Source of the DNA: an uncultured Aquimarina sp.
Lineage (GTDB): Bacteria > Bacteroidota > Bacteroidia > Flavobacteriales > Flavobacteriaceae
Reading direction: 5' to 3'
Length of the DNA stretch: 64,000 nucleotides
NCBI GenBank assembly: GCA_947502885.1
Contig: CANNBP010000005.1
Coordinates: 124,001-188,000 of the forward strand
Made by a program: the position numbers and the translations under genes. This document shows positions 17,710-26,200 of the stretch, piece after piece. How positions within the stretch are numbered: the first letter of the stretch is position 1; every line of letters starts with the position of its first letter. The notes beneath the pieces are model-generated. The model was not told where the DNA came from and searched no databases. It was given only the letters and a program-made list of their open reading frames with translations.

Positions 17710-17772
17710 TTTTTTAAGATTAAAAACTATTCTAAATCAGGGGGTTAACAAAAATGTCACCTATTAAATACA

Positions 17773-17789
17773 ATTTGTTTCAAACAAAT
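17773..17789. promoter_or_regulatory. Palindromic operator in divergent switch region
   Basis: ATTTGTTTCAAACAAAT is a perfect 17-bp inverted repeat (8-bp arms, 1-bp centre) between the repressor-like gene (17709, minus) and the first rightward gene (17930). Repressor binding here would cover the presumed -33 region of the rightward promoter. Confidence 0.6.
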
Positions 17790-17801
17790 ACATTTTTTGC
17801 A

Positions 17802-17809
17802 TAGATTTG
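17802..17809 (+). promoter_or_regulatory. TAGATTTG -7 box of rightward early promoter
   Basis: TAGATTTG matches TAnnTTTG. A TTG at 17775-17777 within the palindrome lies 24 bp upstream, slightly longer than usual. Transcription would begin near 17816 and run into the gene at 17930. Confidence 0.5.
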
Positions 17810-17929
17810 ATAAAAACTACGGTAAAACCTTAGTTTTAATAATGTTTATAAGGTGTTTACGAATAGTGTGTTTTAAATACACTTTTCATATGTGCCGAAT
17901 ATACATATAATTTTAAATCTAGTTCATTT

Positions 17930-18199
17930 ATGTATACAAAAGAAGTACGAAAACAATTTATTGATAGACTAAAAGAAACCATTGATGATCCAATCAAAGA
18001 ACTTACAAGAACCAGCAATTTTAGCAGGTCAACCATTAACAAATTTATGGCCTTAAAAACAGTACGCCCTTCTACATTAGATTCTCTAATGCAGTTAACG
18101 CACAACCTTATAGTAGAAAAAAATAAGAGTCGGAAAGAATTAATAGCAGCACACAATAGACTTTTTCAAGAGGAAGTAGCGCCTGACCAAAAAGATTAA
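17930..18199 (+). CDS. Small helix-turn-helix protein (Cro-like position)
   Basis: An 89-residue basic protein with a helix-turn-helix core (PIKELTRTSNFSRSTINKFM, residues about 21-40, then RPSTLDSLMQLTHNLI). It is the first gene of the rightward early unit, facing the repressor-like gene, so it holds the place of Cro in lambdoid switches. Function is inferred from fold and position only. Confidence 0.7.
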   Translation: MYTKEVRKQFIDRLKETIDDPIKELTRTSNFSRSTINKFMALKTVRPSTLDSLMQLTHNLIVEKNKSRKELIAAHNRLFQEEVAPDQKD

Positions 18200-18246
18200 T
18201 ACAAATGACGTTTCTATTATCTGATATTATCTAAAGCGAATAACTC

Positions 18247-18411
18247 ATGAAGATTACCTATTCATCTAAAGCACTCTTGAGAGCCATTCAAGCAGAAAAG
18301 CAGTTATTAAAAATGAAGGTGGTACGCCCAAAAAGCATTCCTATTTATAGAGCACCTTTGAATATTGATGAGAGCACCAAAAACACCATTGATTTTGATA
18401 TTACACTATGA
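18247..18411 (+). CDS. 54-residue early protein, unknown function
   Basis: A short frame from ATG 18247 (MKITYSSKALLRAIQAEKQL..) to TGA 18411. Its stop overlaps the next start by four bases (ATGA), which argues that it is a true coupled gene. The N-terminal half is a basic amphipathic helix. No family is recognised. Confidence 0.6.
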   Translation: MKITYSSKALLRAIQAEKQLLKMKVVRPKSIPIYRAPLNIDESTKNTIDFDITL

Positions 18412-19736
18412 TCGTTAATTATTCTATTTCCTTAAAGGCATTACATCGTTATGTGCAAGCCTATAATAAGACACAAGAACATCTTAAAACCCATATACGG
18501 GGTTCTATGTTACATACCGCACAAGAGATTATTCGTATTTATGGAGCTTCTTTATTAAAAGCAAATCGGATTACTAAGGTTACGGCTGACCATATTCCAT
18601 CGTTACGTACCAATAATAAGCAATTAGGGATCTTAACACATCAGAGTGGGAGAACCATTCAAAGGCATATCAAACGTTTAAAAGAAGCCGGGGTAATTAC
18701 TCATAAAATTGGTCATGGATCTAATGCCAGTTACGAGTTGTTTATAAACTCAGAAATTCTGTGGATAAAGGGGGTGACAACTCCAAAAAATACAAATAAA
18801 GCGGCACAGGCGTATCAAGAATTATATCCTGAAAACCAACAAATTAAAAATAATAACCGAACAAAATGTCCTCATACAGATTCTAGTAACACTAATAGAA
18901 ACAAAAATAATATAGTAATACCTGTTGAAAAGTTACAACAGCTATGGCAAGGTGATCCTTTCAAAATACCTGCTTCTAAAAAGAACATTTCTGGAAACAC
19001 AATTAAAAAATCCCCAGAGAACACTTTTGGAAACACAATAGAAAGGAGTTCGCCCCAGCTCACAAGCTTTAAAACAGGAAACACTTCTGGGAACACTTTT
19101 TCCGGAGACACACAAGAGAATGACCTTGAAAAAAATGATGCACGGGAGAATGAGCGTTGGCGGAAACACACTGGCGATCCGCAAATTGCCAAAGAGGACA
19201 ATACCACTAATAGTCCCAACCGCCACGCTCTCCTTGTATCCTATACAACAACGCTATGGAAACTGGCGCGCAAAGAACTCTATAAAGATACACATTTAAC
19301 ACACCGCCAATGCACTATTGGGGAACAACTCCTATACCAATGGTACGCATCCGTAAAAACAGAACATTTAGAGAAAGCACATACAGAATATCTGGATCGT
19401 GTTTTTATGGTCAAAAAATACCTGGAGAAAGATCCTGAAAACCGCTTTGTACAATTGCCGTACCTGTATTTTGATCTGAAAAATCCATCTGGATTTATAG
19501 GCACAAAACTCTGGTATAAAAAACAGAAAAAAACCAAATCCGAGCTTCGGGAGCAAAGGATTCTACACCATGAATTACGCAAATACAAACGCAATATAGT
19601 CAAAGATACAGCTACTCAAAGACCACCATTAACCGTTTATCGGGAGTGTGAGCAGCGTATCGGAAAGCTAAAAAACGAAGAATTGATACAGCAATTTTAT
19701 AAATCCATCTCACAAATACAATTGAATAATTTATAA
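18408..19736 (+). CDS. Winged-helix protein, putative replication initiator
   Basis: A 442-residue protein. Residues about 25-115 form a winged-helix domain (LGILTHQSGRTIQRHIKRL then KEAGVITHKIGHGSNASYEL), as in phage and plasmid replication initiators of the O/RepA-like type. A low-complexity linker with repeated GNT (residues about 190-240) follows, and the C-terminal 180 residues are helical and basic (TLWKLARKELYKDTHL; LYFDLKNPSGFIGTKLWY). Inside the coding sequence the octamer GGAAACAC is repeated (see iteron-like entry), recalling the origin embedded in phage lambda gene O. Replication function is inferred. Confidence 0.65.
   Translation: MIVNYSISLKALHRYVQAYNKTQEHLKTHIRGSMLHTAQEIIRIYGASLLKANRITKVTADHIPSLRTNNKQLGILTHQSGRTIQRHIKRLKEAGVITHKIGHGSNASYELFINSEILWIKGVTTPKNTNKAAQAYQELYPENQQIKNNNRTKCPHTDSSNTNRNKNNIVIPVEKLQQLWQGDPFKIPASKKNISGNTIKKSPENTFGNTIERSSPQLTSFKTGNTSGNTFSGDTQENDLEKNDARENERWRKHTGDPQIAKEDNTTNSPNRHALLVSYTTTLWKLARKELYKDTHLTHRQCTIGEQLLYQWYASVKTEHLEKAHTEYLDRVFMVKKYLEKDPENRFVQLPYLYFDLKNPSGFIGTKLWYKKQKKTKSELREQRILHHELRKYKRNIVKDTATQRPPLTVYRECEQRIGKLKNEELIQQFYKSISQIQLNNL
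18993..19169. repeat. Iteron-like GGAAACAC repeats inside putative initiator gene
   Basis: GGAAACAC occurs at 18993, 19029, 19077 and 19162. One-mismatch forms are at 19017 (GAGAACAC), 19089 (GGGAACAC) and 19104 (GGAGACAC). Most sit in frame as Gly-Asn-Thr, but the copy at 19162 is in another reading frame, suggesting selection on the DNA. The flanking stretch 18840-18930 is AT-rich. Confidence 0.5.
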
Positions 19737-19751
19737 ACATAAGATCATTAA

Positions 19752-20237
19752 ATGATACCAAAAAAATTAAAATCAAAAACACGAATTACCAAAAAACTAC
19801 AACAGGCAGTTACCAACTTATCCGTTGATGTTTTTGGATTAGAAGAGAAAGCAAACCAAAATATCGTAACCTATTTAAAAGATGTCTCCACTAAAACTGG
19901 TATTCCTAAAGAAGAATTACTGGTGCGCATATTTCGAACCAATCTTATTCGCAGTTGTATCTACCAAAACGTAAAACCACTCAGGGAAGTTCCCACTCAA
20001 GAGCTTATTTCTGTATTCACAGCAATGGATAATGGTATTTCTGAAGCGCTTCAACAAAATGTAGTAAAAGGAATTTCTACCTTTTTTGATGGGGTCTCTA
20101 ACGCTCATAATATTCCTTTAACACATATACATATTTGTATAGATACAAAAGCCGATAAAGTACGAATCAGGGCCTTTAACAAAGCTACTTTTTTAGAGAA
20201 AATCGAGTTGAAAACACTAATTAAACATTTCAAATAA
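19752..20237 (+). CDS. Unknown early protein (161 aa)
   Basis: A mixed alpha/beta protein with a basic N-terminus (MIPKKLKSKTRITKKLQQAV) and a predicted helical middle. The last 40 residues look like a beta-rich domain (HIHICIDTKADKVRIRAF). It lies 15 bp after the initiator-like gene and abuts the next gene (shared A of TAATG). No family is recognised. Co-transcription with the initiator suggests a replication or regulatory role. Confidence 0.65.
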   Translation: MIPKKLKSKTRITKKLQQAVTNLSVDVFGLEEKANQNIVTYLKDVSTKTGIPKEELLVRIFRTNLIRSCIYQNVKPLREVPTQELISVFTAMDNGISEALQQNVVKGISTFFDGVSNAHNIPLTHIHICIDTKADKVRIRAFNKATFLEKIELKTLIKHFK

Positions 20238-20533
20238 TGCCTACCAATACACCTAAAAGAAAAGCATGGAAATTACAAAGAGATTCTTTGAGTAAGGCAG
20301 TTGTTCGATTTAAGGATAAAAATACACGCACCTTTTACTCCTATGATTGGAAACATCGATTCTCTAAAACTCGAGATGCTAAAATGGGGCTCGCAAGACT
20401 CCATAAAATGATTGTTATTTTTGGAGCTAGTGCTGGCTTGGCAACGATCTATGATATTGCCACAGGTAATAAAATAGCACAATACTTTGAAGGAGATCCT
20501 GTAGATCATCACGAAAATGACTCCTTTGACTAA
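20237..20533 (+). CDS. Unknown small basic protein (98 aa)
   Basis: Starts on the last base of the previous stop (TAATG), so it is translationally coupled. The N-terminal half is very basic (TPKRKAWKLQRDSLSKAVVR). A hydrophobic segment near residues 56-74 (MIVIFGASAGLATIYDIATG) may insert in the membrane, followed by an acidic tail. Function unknown. Confidence 0.6.
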   Translation: MPTNTPKRKAWKLQRDSLSKAVVRFKDKNTRTFYSYDWKHRFSKTRDAKMGLARLHKMIVIFGASAGLATIYDIATGNKIAQYFEGDPVDHHENDSFD

Positions 20534-20576
20534 ACACACACATCCTATAATTTTCTTAATCCTAGCATCACAATAA

Positions 20577-21743
20577 ATGAAACATATTAAAGCATTAGTA
20601 CATCAGTATAAAACCAAAGGGTACATTACTCCAACAATATCTCATCCCACGAGGGAAAAAATGAAGGTACATATATTATTTGTATCCCCCTATGTTAACT
20701 CCACCGGCTATTACAGGGCTATCTTACCCTATTTAGAATTAAATAAAACCGATACGCATATCGCCCGGATGACCTCCATTAGCTATTGGGATTTTACAAA
20801 AACCTTTAGTTTGGATAACCTGTCTATAAAATCCGAATGCCTGCAATGGGCAGATTATATCGTTTTTCCGGCACTTACCAATGATTACACCTATTTACTA
20901 AAAGGAATTAAAGCAATGCAGCCAGAGGTGGAACTGGTAATGGATATTGATAAACCCTTACATTATCTTCCTAGAGCCCATCCATTACATAAAAAAATGG
21001 ATGATACAGCTAAAAAGAACCTATTGCAAAATATGGCAATTATGGATATAGTTACGTCTCATAATGAAGATATCCTTCTCTTGTATTTGGAAATGCTGAG
21101 ACCTTATACATCTGAGGATCAAATTGTATTTGAAGCCATACCAGATTTAATCGCTCCAAGTGGTTTTGATTCGATTACTTTAGCTAACAAACCCAACGAT
21201 AATTGTATAAAGGTTGGTATACTAGGTTCTGTCCTTAAGGAGCAAGATATACTATTACTTAAAGAGTTGCTCATCAAACTAAAAAAAGAGTACCAGGAAA
21301 AGCTTATGATTCTTTGTGTTGGATGGAATGGAGTACTAAAGGACGGTAGTAAACCGCTGAAAGAAATTTCTATTACGTACATAAAATCCGTGAGCTTTGT
21401 ATCCTACTACAAAAAATTAGCAGCCTTACGATTGGATATAGTATTACTGCCGGTAGTACCTACCCCACAATGGCTTTTTGCCCCTTATCGGGATTTTCTG
21501 GAAGTATCTGTTTTAAAAATCCCTGTAATCGCATCTAAAGCTTCTATTTACAAACGTATTATAGCACATGGGAAAACAGGTTTTCTGGCAGATACCTTAA
21601 CAGATTGGGAAATATACATCAAGCAACTCATCACTCATAAAGAACTAAGGAAAAAAATATCGGATAATGCTTTTGAGGAAGTCCGGGAAAATCATGGGTA
21701 TTCACCAGATCATATCGAAATTTTTCAAGAAATTTTCTTTTAA
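20577..21743 (+). CDS. Glycosyltransferase, GT4-like
   Basis: A 388-residue GT-B-fold protein. The N-terminal domain has ILFVSPYVNSTGYYRAILP (residues about 31-49), matching the glycine-rich acceptor-side loop. The C-terminal domain has VGILGSVLKEQDILLLKELL, LPVVPTPQWLFAPYRDF and VPVIASKASIYKR-type sequence followed by HGKTGFLADTLTDWEIYI, the usual GT4 donor-site region. Phage-encoded glycosyltransferases modify viral DNA, virion proteins or host surface sugars; which applies here is not known. It is the last gene before a strong terminator, so it closes the early unit. Confidence 0.78.
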   Translation: MKHIKALVHQYKTKGYITPTISHPTREKMKVHILFVSPYVNSTGYYRAILPYLELNKTDTHIARMTSISYWDFTKTFSLDNLSIKSECLQWADYIVFPALTNDYTYLLKGIKAMQPEVELVMDIDKPLHYLPRAHPLHKKMDDTAKKNLLQNMAIMDIVTSHNEDILLLYLEMLRPYTSEDQIVFEAIPDLIAPSGFDSITLANKPNDNCIKVGILGSVLKEQDILLLKELLIKLKKEYQEKLMILCVGWNGVLKDGSKPLKEISITYIKSVSFVSYYKKLAALRLDIVLLPVVPTPQWLFAPYRDFLEVSVLKIPVIASKASIYKRIIAHGKTGFLADTLTDWEIYIKQLITHKELRKKISDNAFEEVRENHGYSPDHIEIFQEIFF

Positions 21744-21798
21744 TAGGGGTAACAAAAGTGCGATTGGAGACACAAATCATAAAGAATATTAATAAAAA

Positions 21799-21831
21799 AA
21801 CTTCCAGTATCAAATTTTGATATTGGAAGTT
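21799..21831. terminator. Strong bidirectional hairpin terminator
   Basis: AACTTCCAGTATCAAA pairs with TTTGATATTGGAAGTT with one G-T pair. Seven A residues precede it on the plus strand. It lies 56 bp after the glycosyltransferase stop and ends the early unit. Confidence 0.8.
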
Positions 21832-21880
21832 CTTATGTTTAGCCTCCAAAAATTAAAAAACTCTTACACAAACCTAATTT

Positions 21881-22096
21881 ATGAACAAATCAAATGTTAT
21901 CATCTTTTCACTACCCGAGGAGAATGTAATTTCAAGCAAAAAAGAAACTACTTCTTCGAATTGGTATTTGAACTATTTTTTTAAAATGTTATTATTATTC
22001 ATAAATGCCTATGTGCCCAAATCCATAGTAGGTCAAGAAATGAAAATCAAAAACTTACAGAAGCAAGAAGCTATTTATCTACGGGTAAAGGTTTAA
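21881..22096 (+). CDS. Possible small protein (71 aa), doubtful
   Basis: ATG 21881 to TAA 22096. It has one hydrophobic segment (LNYFFKMLLLFINAYV, residues about 29-44) flanked by charged stretches. There is no recognised family and spacing to neighbours is loose, so it may not be expressed. Confidence 0.3.
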   Translation: MNKSNVIIFSLPEENVISSKKETTSSNWYLNYFFKMLLLFINAYVPKSIVGQEMKIKNLQKQEAIYLRVKV

Positions 22097-22167
22097 AAGC
22101 TAAAGTTTTTGTAAAAAGGAATTTAAAAAATCACACAAATTATTATTTAAAGGAATTATTTTTATAT

Positions 22168-22479
22168 ATGATCATATATATTAGCTTACAATGGGGTGCT
22201 ACTAATTATTATGAGGCAGGGGATCGCTTAATTAAAATTAAATGGAATCATAAGTGTTTACCAAAAAAAGGAGAACATATTTCAATACTTGATTTCTTAA
22301 ACGAAGTGAATCTAATACCAAAACTACCCGAAACTTTTGAAGTAAATAACAAGACTTTTTCCGTGTTTGAATGGGTCGATAGAGTTAATGGATGGTATGT
22401 AGAGAATTGGAGCTGGAAAAGAACCAACGGATATGTTGCTCCTCACTACATCGTTTCTGACTTAGGGTATTTAGGTTAA
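22168..22479 (+). CDS. Unknown protein (103 aa)
   Basis: A beta-rich protein beginning MIIYISLQWGATNYYEAGD with a Trp/Tyr-rich C-terminal half (FEWVDRVNGWYVENWSWKR, residues about 69-87). Composition is that of a folded small protein rather than a chance frame. An AAAGGA stretch lies 15 bp before the ATG. No family is recognised. Confidence 0.5.
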   Translation: MIIYISLQWGATNYYEAGDRLIKIKWNHKCLPKKGEHISILDFLNEVNLIPKLPETFEVNNKTFSVFEWVDRVNGWYVENWSWKRTNGYVAPHYIVSDLGYLG

Positions 22480-22761
22480 CTTTTTAAATATCCATAACCG
22501 CATACGCTTACTATTAAAATATTAATTAAAACAACCTAAACTATTATTTACGTAACACTAACCGCTATATATTTTTATTGGCATATCGGCTATTGGTATG
22601 ATATGCAATGGGATAGCCATAAGTACAAGCGAAAAGTTATTTTTTAAGGGTACACTACACCAAAGAGCGAAGAAAAATATCAAAAAAGACTCCGTATCTT
22701 TGGTTTTATAAAGGTGATAAAAACCTTTTCATGTTCTTATTATTTGTGAAACAACCTGATT

Positions 22762-22783
22762 CCTGTTACAATTACGTAACAGG
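22762..22783. repeat. Perfect inverted repeat CCTGTTAC-N6-GTAACAGG
   Basis: Eight-base arms with a 6-base centre (AATTAC), immediately left of the duplicated 61-bp block. This could be a protein-binding site or an RNA stem. Confidence 0.65.
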
Positions 22784-22799
22784 ATCGCGATGCTCTACT

Positions 22800-23044
22800 G
22801 AGTGCATTTGGAGATGCGCTCTGCCAGAGACAGGGTCGTGAATCAGAACCTTCTGCAAGGAATGATCCACTACACCCTATTCGATATAGAGCATCTTGAA
22901 TTGGCGATGCTGTGCGTAATATAACTTGTTTAAAGACAGGGCTTTTTAACTCACACAGGGTCGTGAATCCACTACCCGCGATGGAGTGCATTTGGAGATG
23001 CCCTCTGCGAGAGACAGGGTCGTGAATCAGAACTCTCTGTAAGG
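22800..23044. repeat. Two 61-bp imperfect direct repeats, 184 bp apart
   Basis: Copies at 22800-22860 and 22984-23044 differ at about 5 positions. Both contain GAGTGCATTTGGAGATGC, a GAGACAGGGTCGTGAATC core and a TCTG(C/T)AAGG end. The inner core CAGGGTCGTGAATC appears a third time near 22961. This GC-rich block is unlike its surroundings. Confidence 0.75.
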
Positions 23045-23166
23045 TACTATTCACGATACGCTATGTGGAAACAAAGGGATCGTTTCACACAAATTTTAAG
23101 AACCCCATATTGGAGGTTTCCGATAGCATACATTAGGTATCTTTAGTAAGATATCAACGATTTAAA

Positions 23167-23215
23167 ACTCCCGCTACAAGGAGTATCATCAAGCCATAAC
23201 TCCCTCTACAAGGAG
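23167..23215 (+). promoter_or_regulatory. Two leader hairpins ACTCC..CTACAAGGAG
   Basis: ACTCCCGCTACAAGGAG (23167) and ACTCCCTCTACAAGGAG (23199) are spaced by 32 bp, each able to form CTCC/GGAG stems around CTACA. The second lies 29 bp before the methylase start codon, so it would sit in the leader. Confidence 0.5.
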
Positions 23216-23244
23216 CGAAACTCTATTTTAATAAGAGTGTTCGT

Positions 23245-26200
23245 ATGGAACTTACTGTATCTATCTCTACGGAGAATGAAAATAATCGTCTGGAGCTATT
23301 GTTCACTGGTGAACTTTCTCTGGATTTAACTGAGTATTTAAAAGAATTAGGATTTAGAGTACCGCGGGATACCCCACAGTTATATTATGTGGATCGTCAT
23401 CCTGCCTATCTTAGTTTTGCCAAACAATTACAAAAGGAGCTAGAGCAAAAGAAAAGCACCTATAAAGACATTGTAATTACGCCTTCTTTTACGCCAAGTG
23501 ATGCAAATATTGATCACGATAAGTTTAGTTATGTGACACTTACTTATACCCATAACAAAACATTTGTTTTGGAAAGTTATGTGGTCTTTGAGCCTTATCT
23601 AAAACTCGCCACCATTATAGCACAACGTTTTGGAGTTATTATGTATCAGGATCGGCTTATTGATGTGAATGTAAAAGCACGACAGCTTAAAGGAAAATCC
23701 AGAAAATTACTTACCCAGGGAAAGGTGATTACCGCTGAATTATTACAAAACCCAAATGCAGAAGGACAAACCCCCATTCCAACAGAGGTAGCTTCTCAAA
23801 TTCAAGAACCCGTTGTTGAAGTAATTACAACCAAAACCTTGACCAATGATCATGGAGTGTACACCAAAGAAACCGCAGGGGATCGACTGGAAATTATTGA
23901 GATTCCAATTCCAAAAACAGCCAAATTCGATGCCACCATTACCATTGTACAGGATGAAAATGACAAGTACCGTTTTGGAACGAGTACACATAAGAATTTT
24001 GGGGATCATAGTGGAGAATCCTCTCCTGTAAGCCATAGTAGTACCATATATCTAACAAGACAAGAGGTATTACAGTTGGCTTTCCAAAGAGTTATTTCAG
24101 TCATACAACTACACATTGATGGTAGTGATACCATTCTTTCTAACCAGAAGAAAAAGAATGCCCTATTAAACAAAGCTCTAAAAGCAACGGTTGATTTTGC
24201 CAAAGAGTTTAATATAACATTAGAAGGGTTGGGTATTGAAACGCTAAAGAGTATAAACGAATCCCCTAAAAAAGAGGCAAAAAAAACAACCGCACCAGAT
24301 AGGCATCAGAAGTTATCTCAATTGGTACTATCCGTTAGTGAACAATTATACGAACTGGCAGATCAAACTGAAAAATTAGCAGATAGGAGTCTTATTGGAA
24401 CTGAAAAAATACAATTTGATGATGCTCTTGAAATAAAAGAATATGATGCCTTTGTTACAGCATTAAAACAAATCATATCGGATCAACAAGAACAGTGGAT
24501 CAATAGAATAAGCGCACCTGATACGCAAAAGAAATTCATCCGTATTCTCAATCCATTGGCAAAAGTATTGAAAATACCAACTCTTGAAATTACGGCTACT
24601 TCTATGCATTCCAGAGTTCAGGATTCGACACCCCTTAGTAATGATCCAAAAGATAAAGCTTCTGAGCAACCGCTAATCGCTACAGAAAAAGTTAGCACAA
24701 ATATCCAAGGTGAACATACCGCTATTGATACCTCCAAAGTGATCTGTACTGATATCATCAAAAACCGCAAGCTTATTCGAAATATAATACTTCCTAAAGA
24801 GATTAACCCCCCTTTTGATTCAGGGGATATTAAACAATTTGGACAAAAACAGCTTCAAAAACAGTACCCTGATTTGTGCGAAATAAAGAATCATTCCCTT
24901 AAAAAAGCCAGTGCGATTCAGTTATTTCAATTAGTACAACTAAAAAGACCTAAAGATTTTGGTATTGGTCTCTGGGAGCATCTTGTATCACAAGAATGGA
25001 ATGAGCGAGGATTTTCCTTGTTTAGCGCATTAGGGTATCCAACTGAACTTACTTACCCCTATAAAAGTATTACCTCTGCCCATTATGTTGTTTTACCCTT
25101 ACATCATGCACTACGTAAGCATTTGGGTAGGGAAATTTGGGCTTCTGTTGCAGCATCGTTTCGCCCTGTGGGTAATATTCAGGAAGAAATCGACTTGTTG
25201 GAATTTGAGATTCAAAATAGTTCAGAACTTCTTCAATACTATGAAAATGCGGCACCAGAAAAAAGGAAACAAGGATATAACAAGCTCACTATATCCCTGA
25301 AGTATCTTAAAAGATCAAAGCAGGTTCTTCAAGCCTATATAGATAAGAAGGAAATAGTTATACCAGAGTTGGAAACGGAAAAACCTTCAGAAACAACTCC
25401 ACACAATGATCCATCAATAGATGTTCGAAGCCAATTAACAGCAAAAGGGTTTACCATTCCATTTACAGGTATGGAAGCCATAAAAAATAATCTTCCCGTA
25501 ATTGATCTTGCTTTTCGATGGCATATAATGTATGGGCAGTTTGAAGAAAAAAATGAAGCCAATCAACTCGCTAAAATCAAAGCCTTAGCCATTGAAAAGG
25601 AATCCCTAAAAGAAAAAGGGAATAAGAAAAGTCGTAAAGAAAAAAAACGTCTGGAAGCTCATATTGAAGCCTTGTTGTTACAAATACAGGATTTAGAAAA
25701 GCTCATAAAAAAAGAAGACCAATTATTCCATGATGAATTGCTGGAAGAAATCATCAAAATTACTGCCGAAAAGGATCATGATTTTGATGTTGAAAAGAAC
25801 TCAGATTTTTCAGATCGTATCCTTCCTCAATTATTAGAAGGAAGGATGATTGAAAATTACCCTAATGAACCTATACAAAAAATAGCAGGGATTCTTGTTG
25901 ATGATTATTTCTCAGAAAAACAGTCATCGACCACCAAGCCTGCTTTTGATTCAGATTACCTGGAGAAAGTAATTGCCATTATGCAGGATCATTATATGAA
26001 TGCACGAAGGCTTACTAAAAAACAAGTAGAAGCCATTCAAAAAGAAGCAGGAGTACCCAATAAAGGCATGTTATGGGAAGCTGTAGAATTAAGTTGGCTA
26101 CTATGGTACAAATTTTATTATGAAGCACCAGATGCTTTTGAGCATCGGTTAGGTTTTATGATTCGTTTTTGGAATGAAATACAACCTTCCTATGCCTATT

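Larger units (their letters stand above)
22480..23244. other. Structured 765-bp non-coding region before the main operon
   Basis: No convincing gene is present. It holds overlapping inverted repeats (CATATC/GATATG at 22582-22605 and GGCTAT/ATAGCC at 22588-22618), a perfect palindrome (22762-22783), a 61-bp repeat present twice, and two CTCC..CTACAAGGAG hairpins just before the methylase gene. The centre is distinctly more GC-rich than the flanks. It could be an origin, a structured RNA or a long leader. Confidence 0.6.

Noticed and set aside
18872..19226. Minus-strand frames over the iteron-like region
   Set aside because: Low-complexity Phe/Ser/Val products that mirror the repeated GNT codons; no independent support.
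22740..23054. Minus-strand gene of 104 codons
   Set aside because: It arises over the duplicated GC-rich block, so its protein is internally repetitive and composition is odd; no family resemblance.
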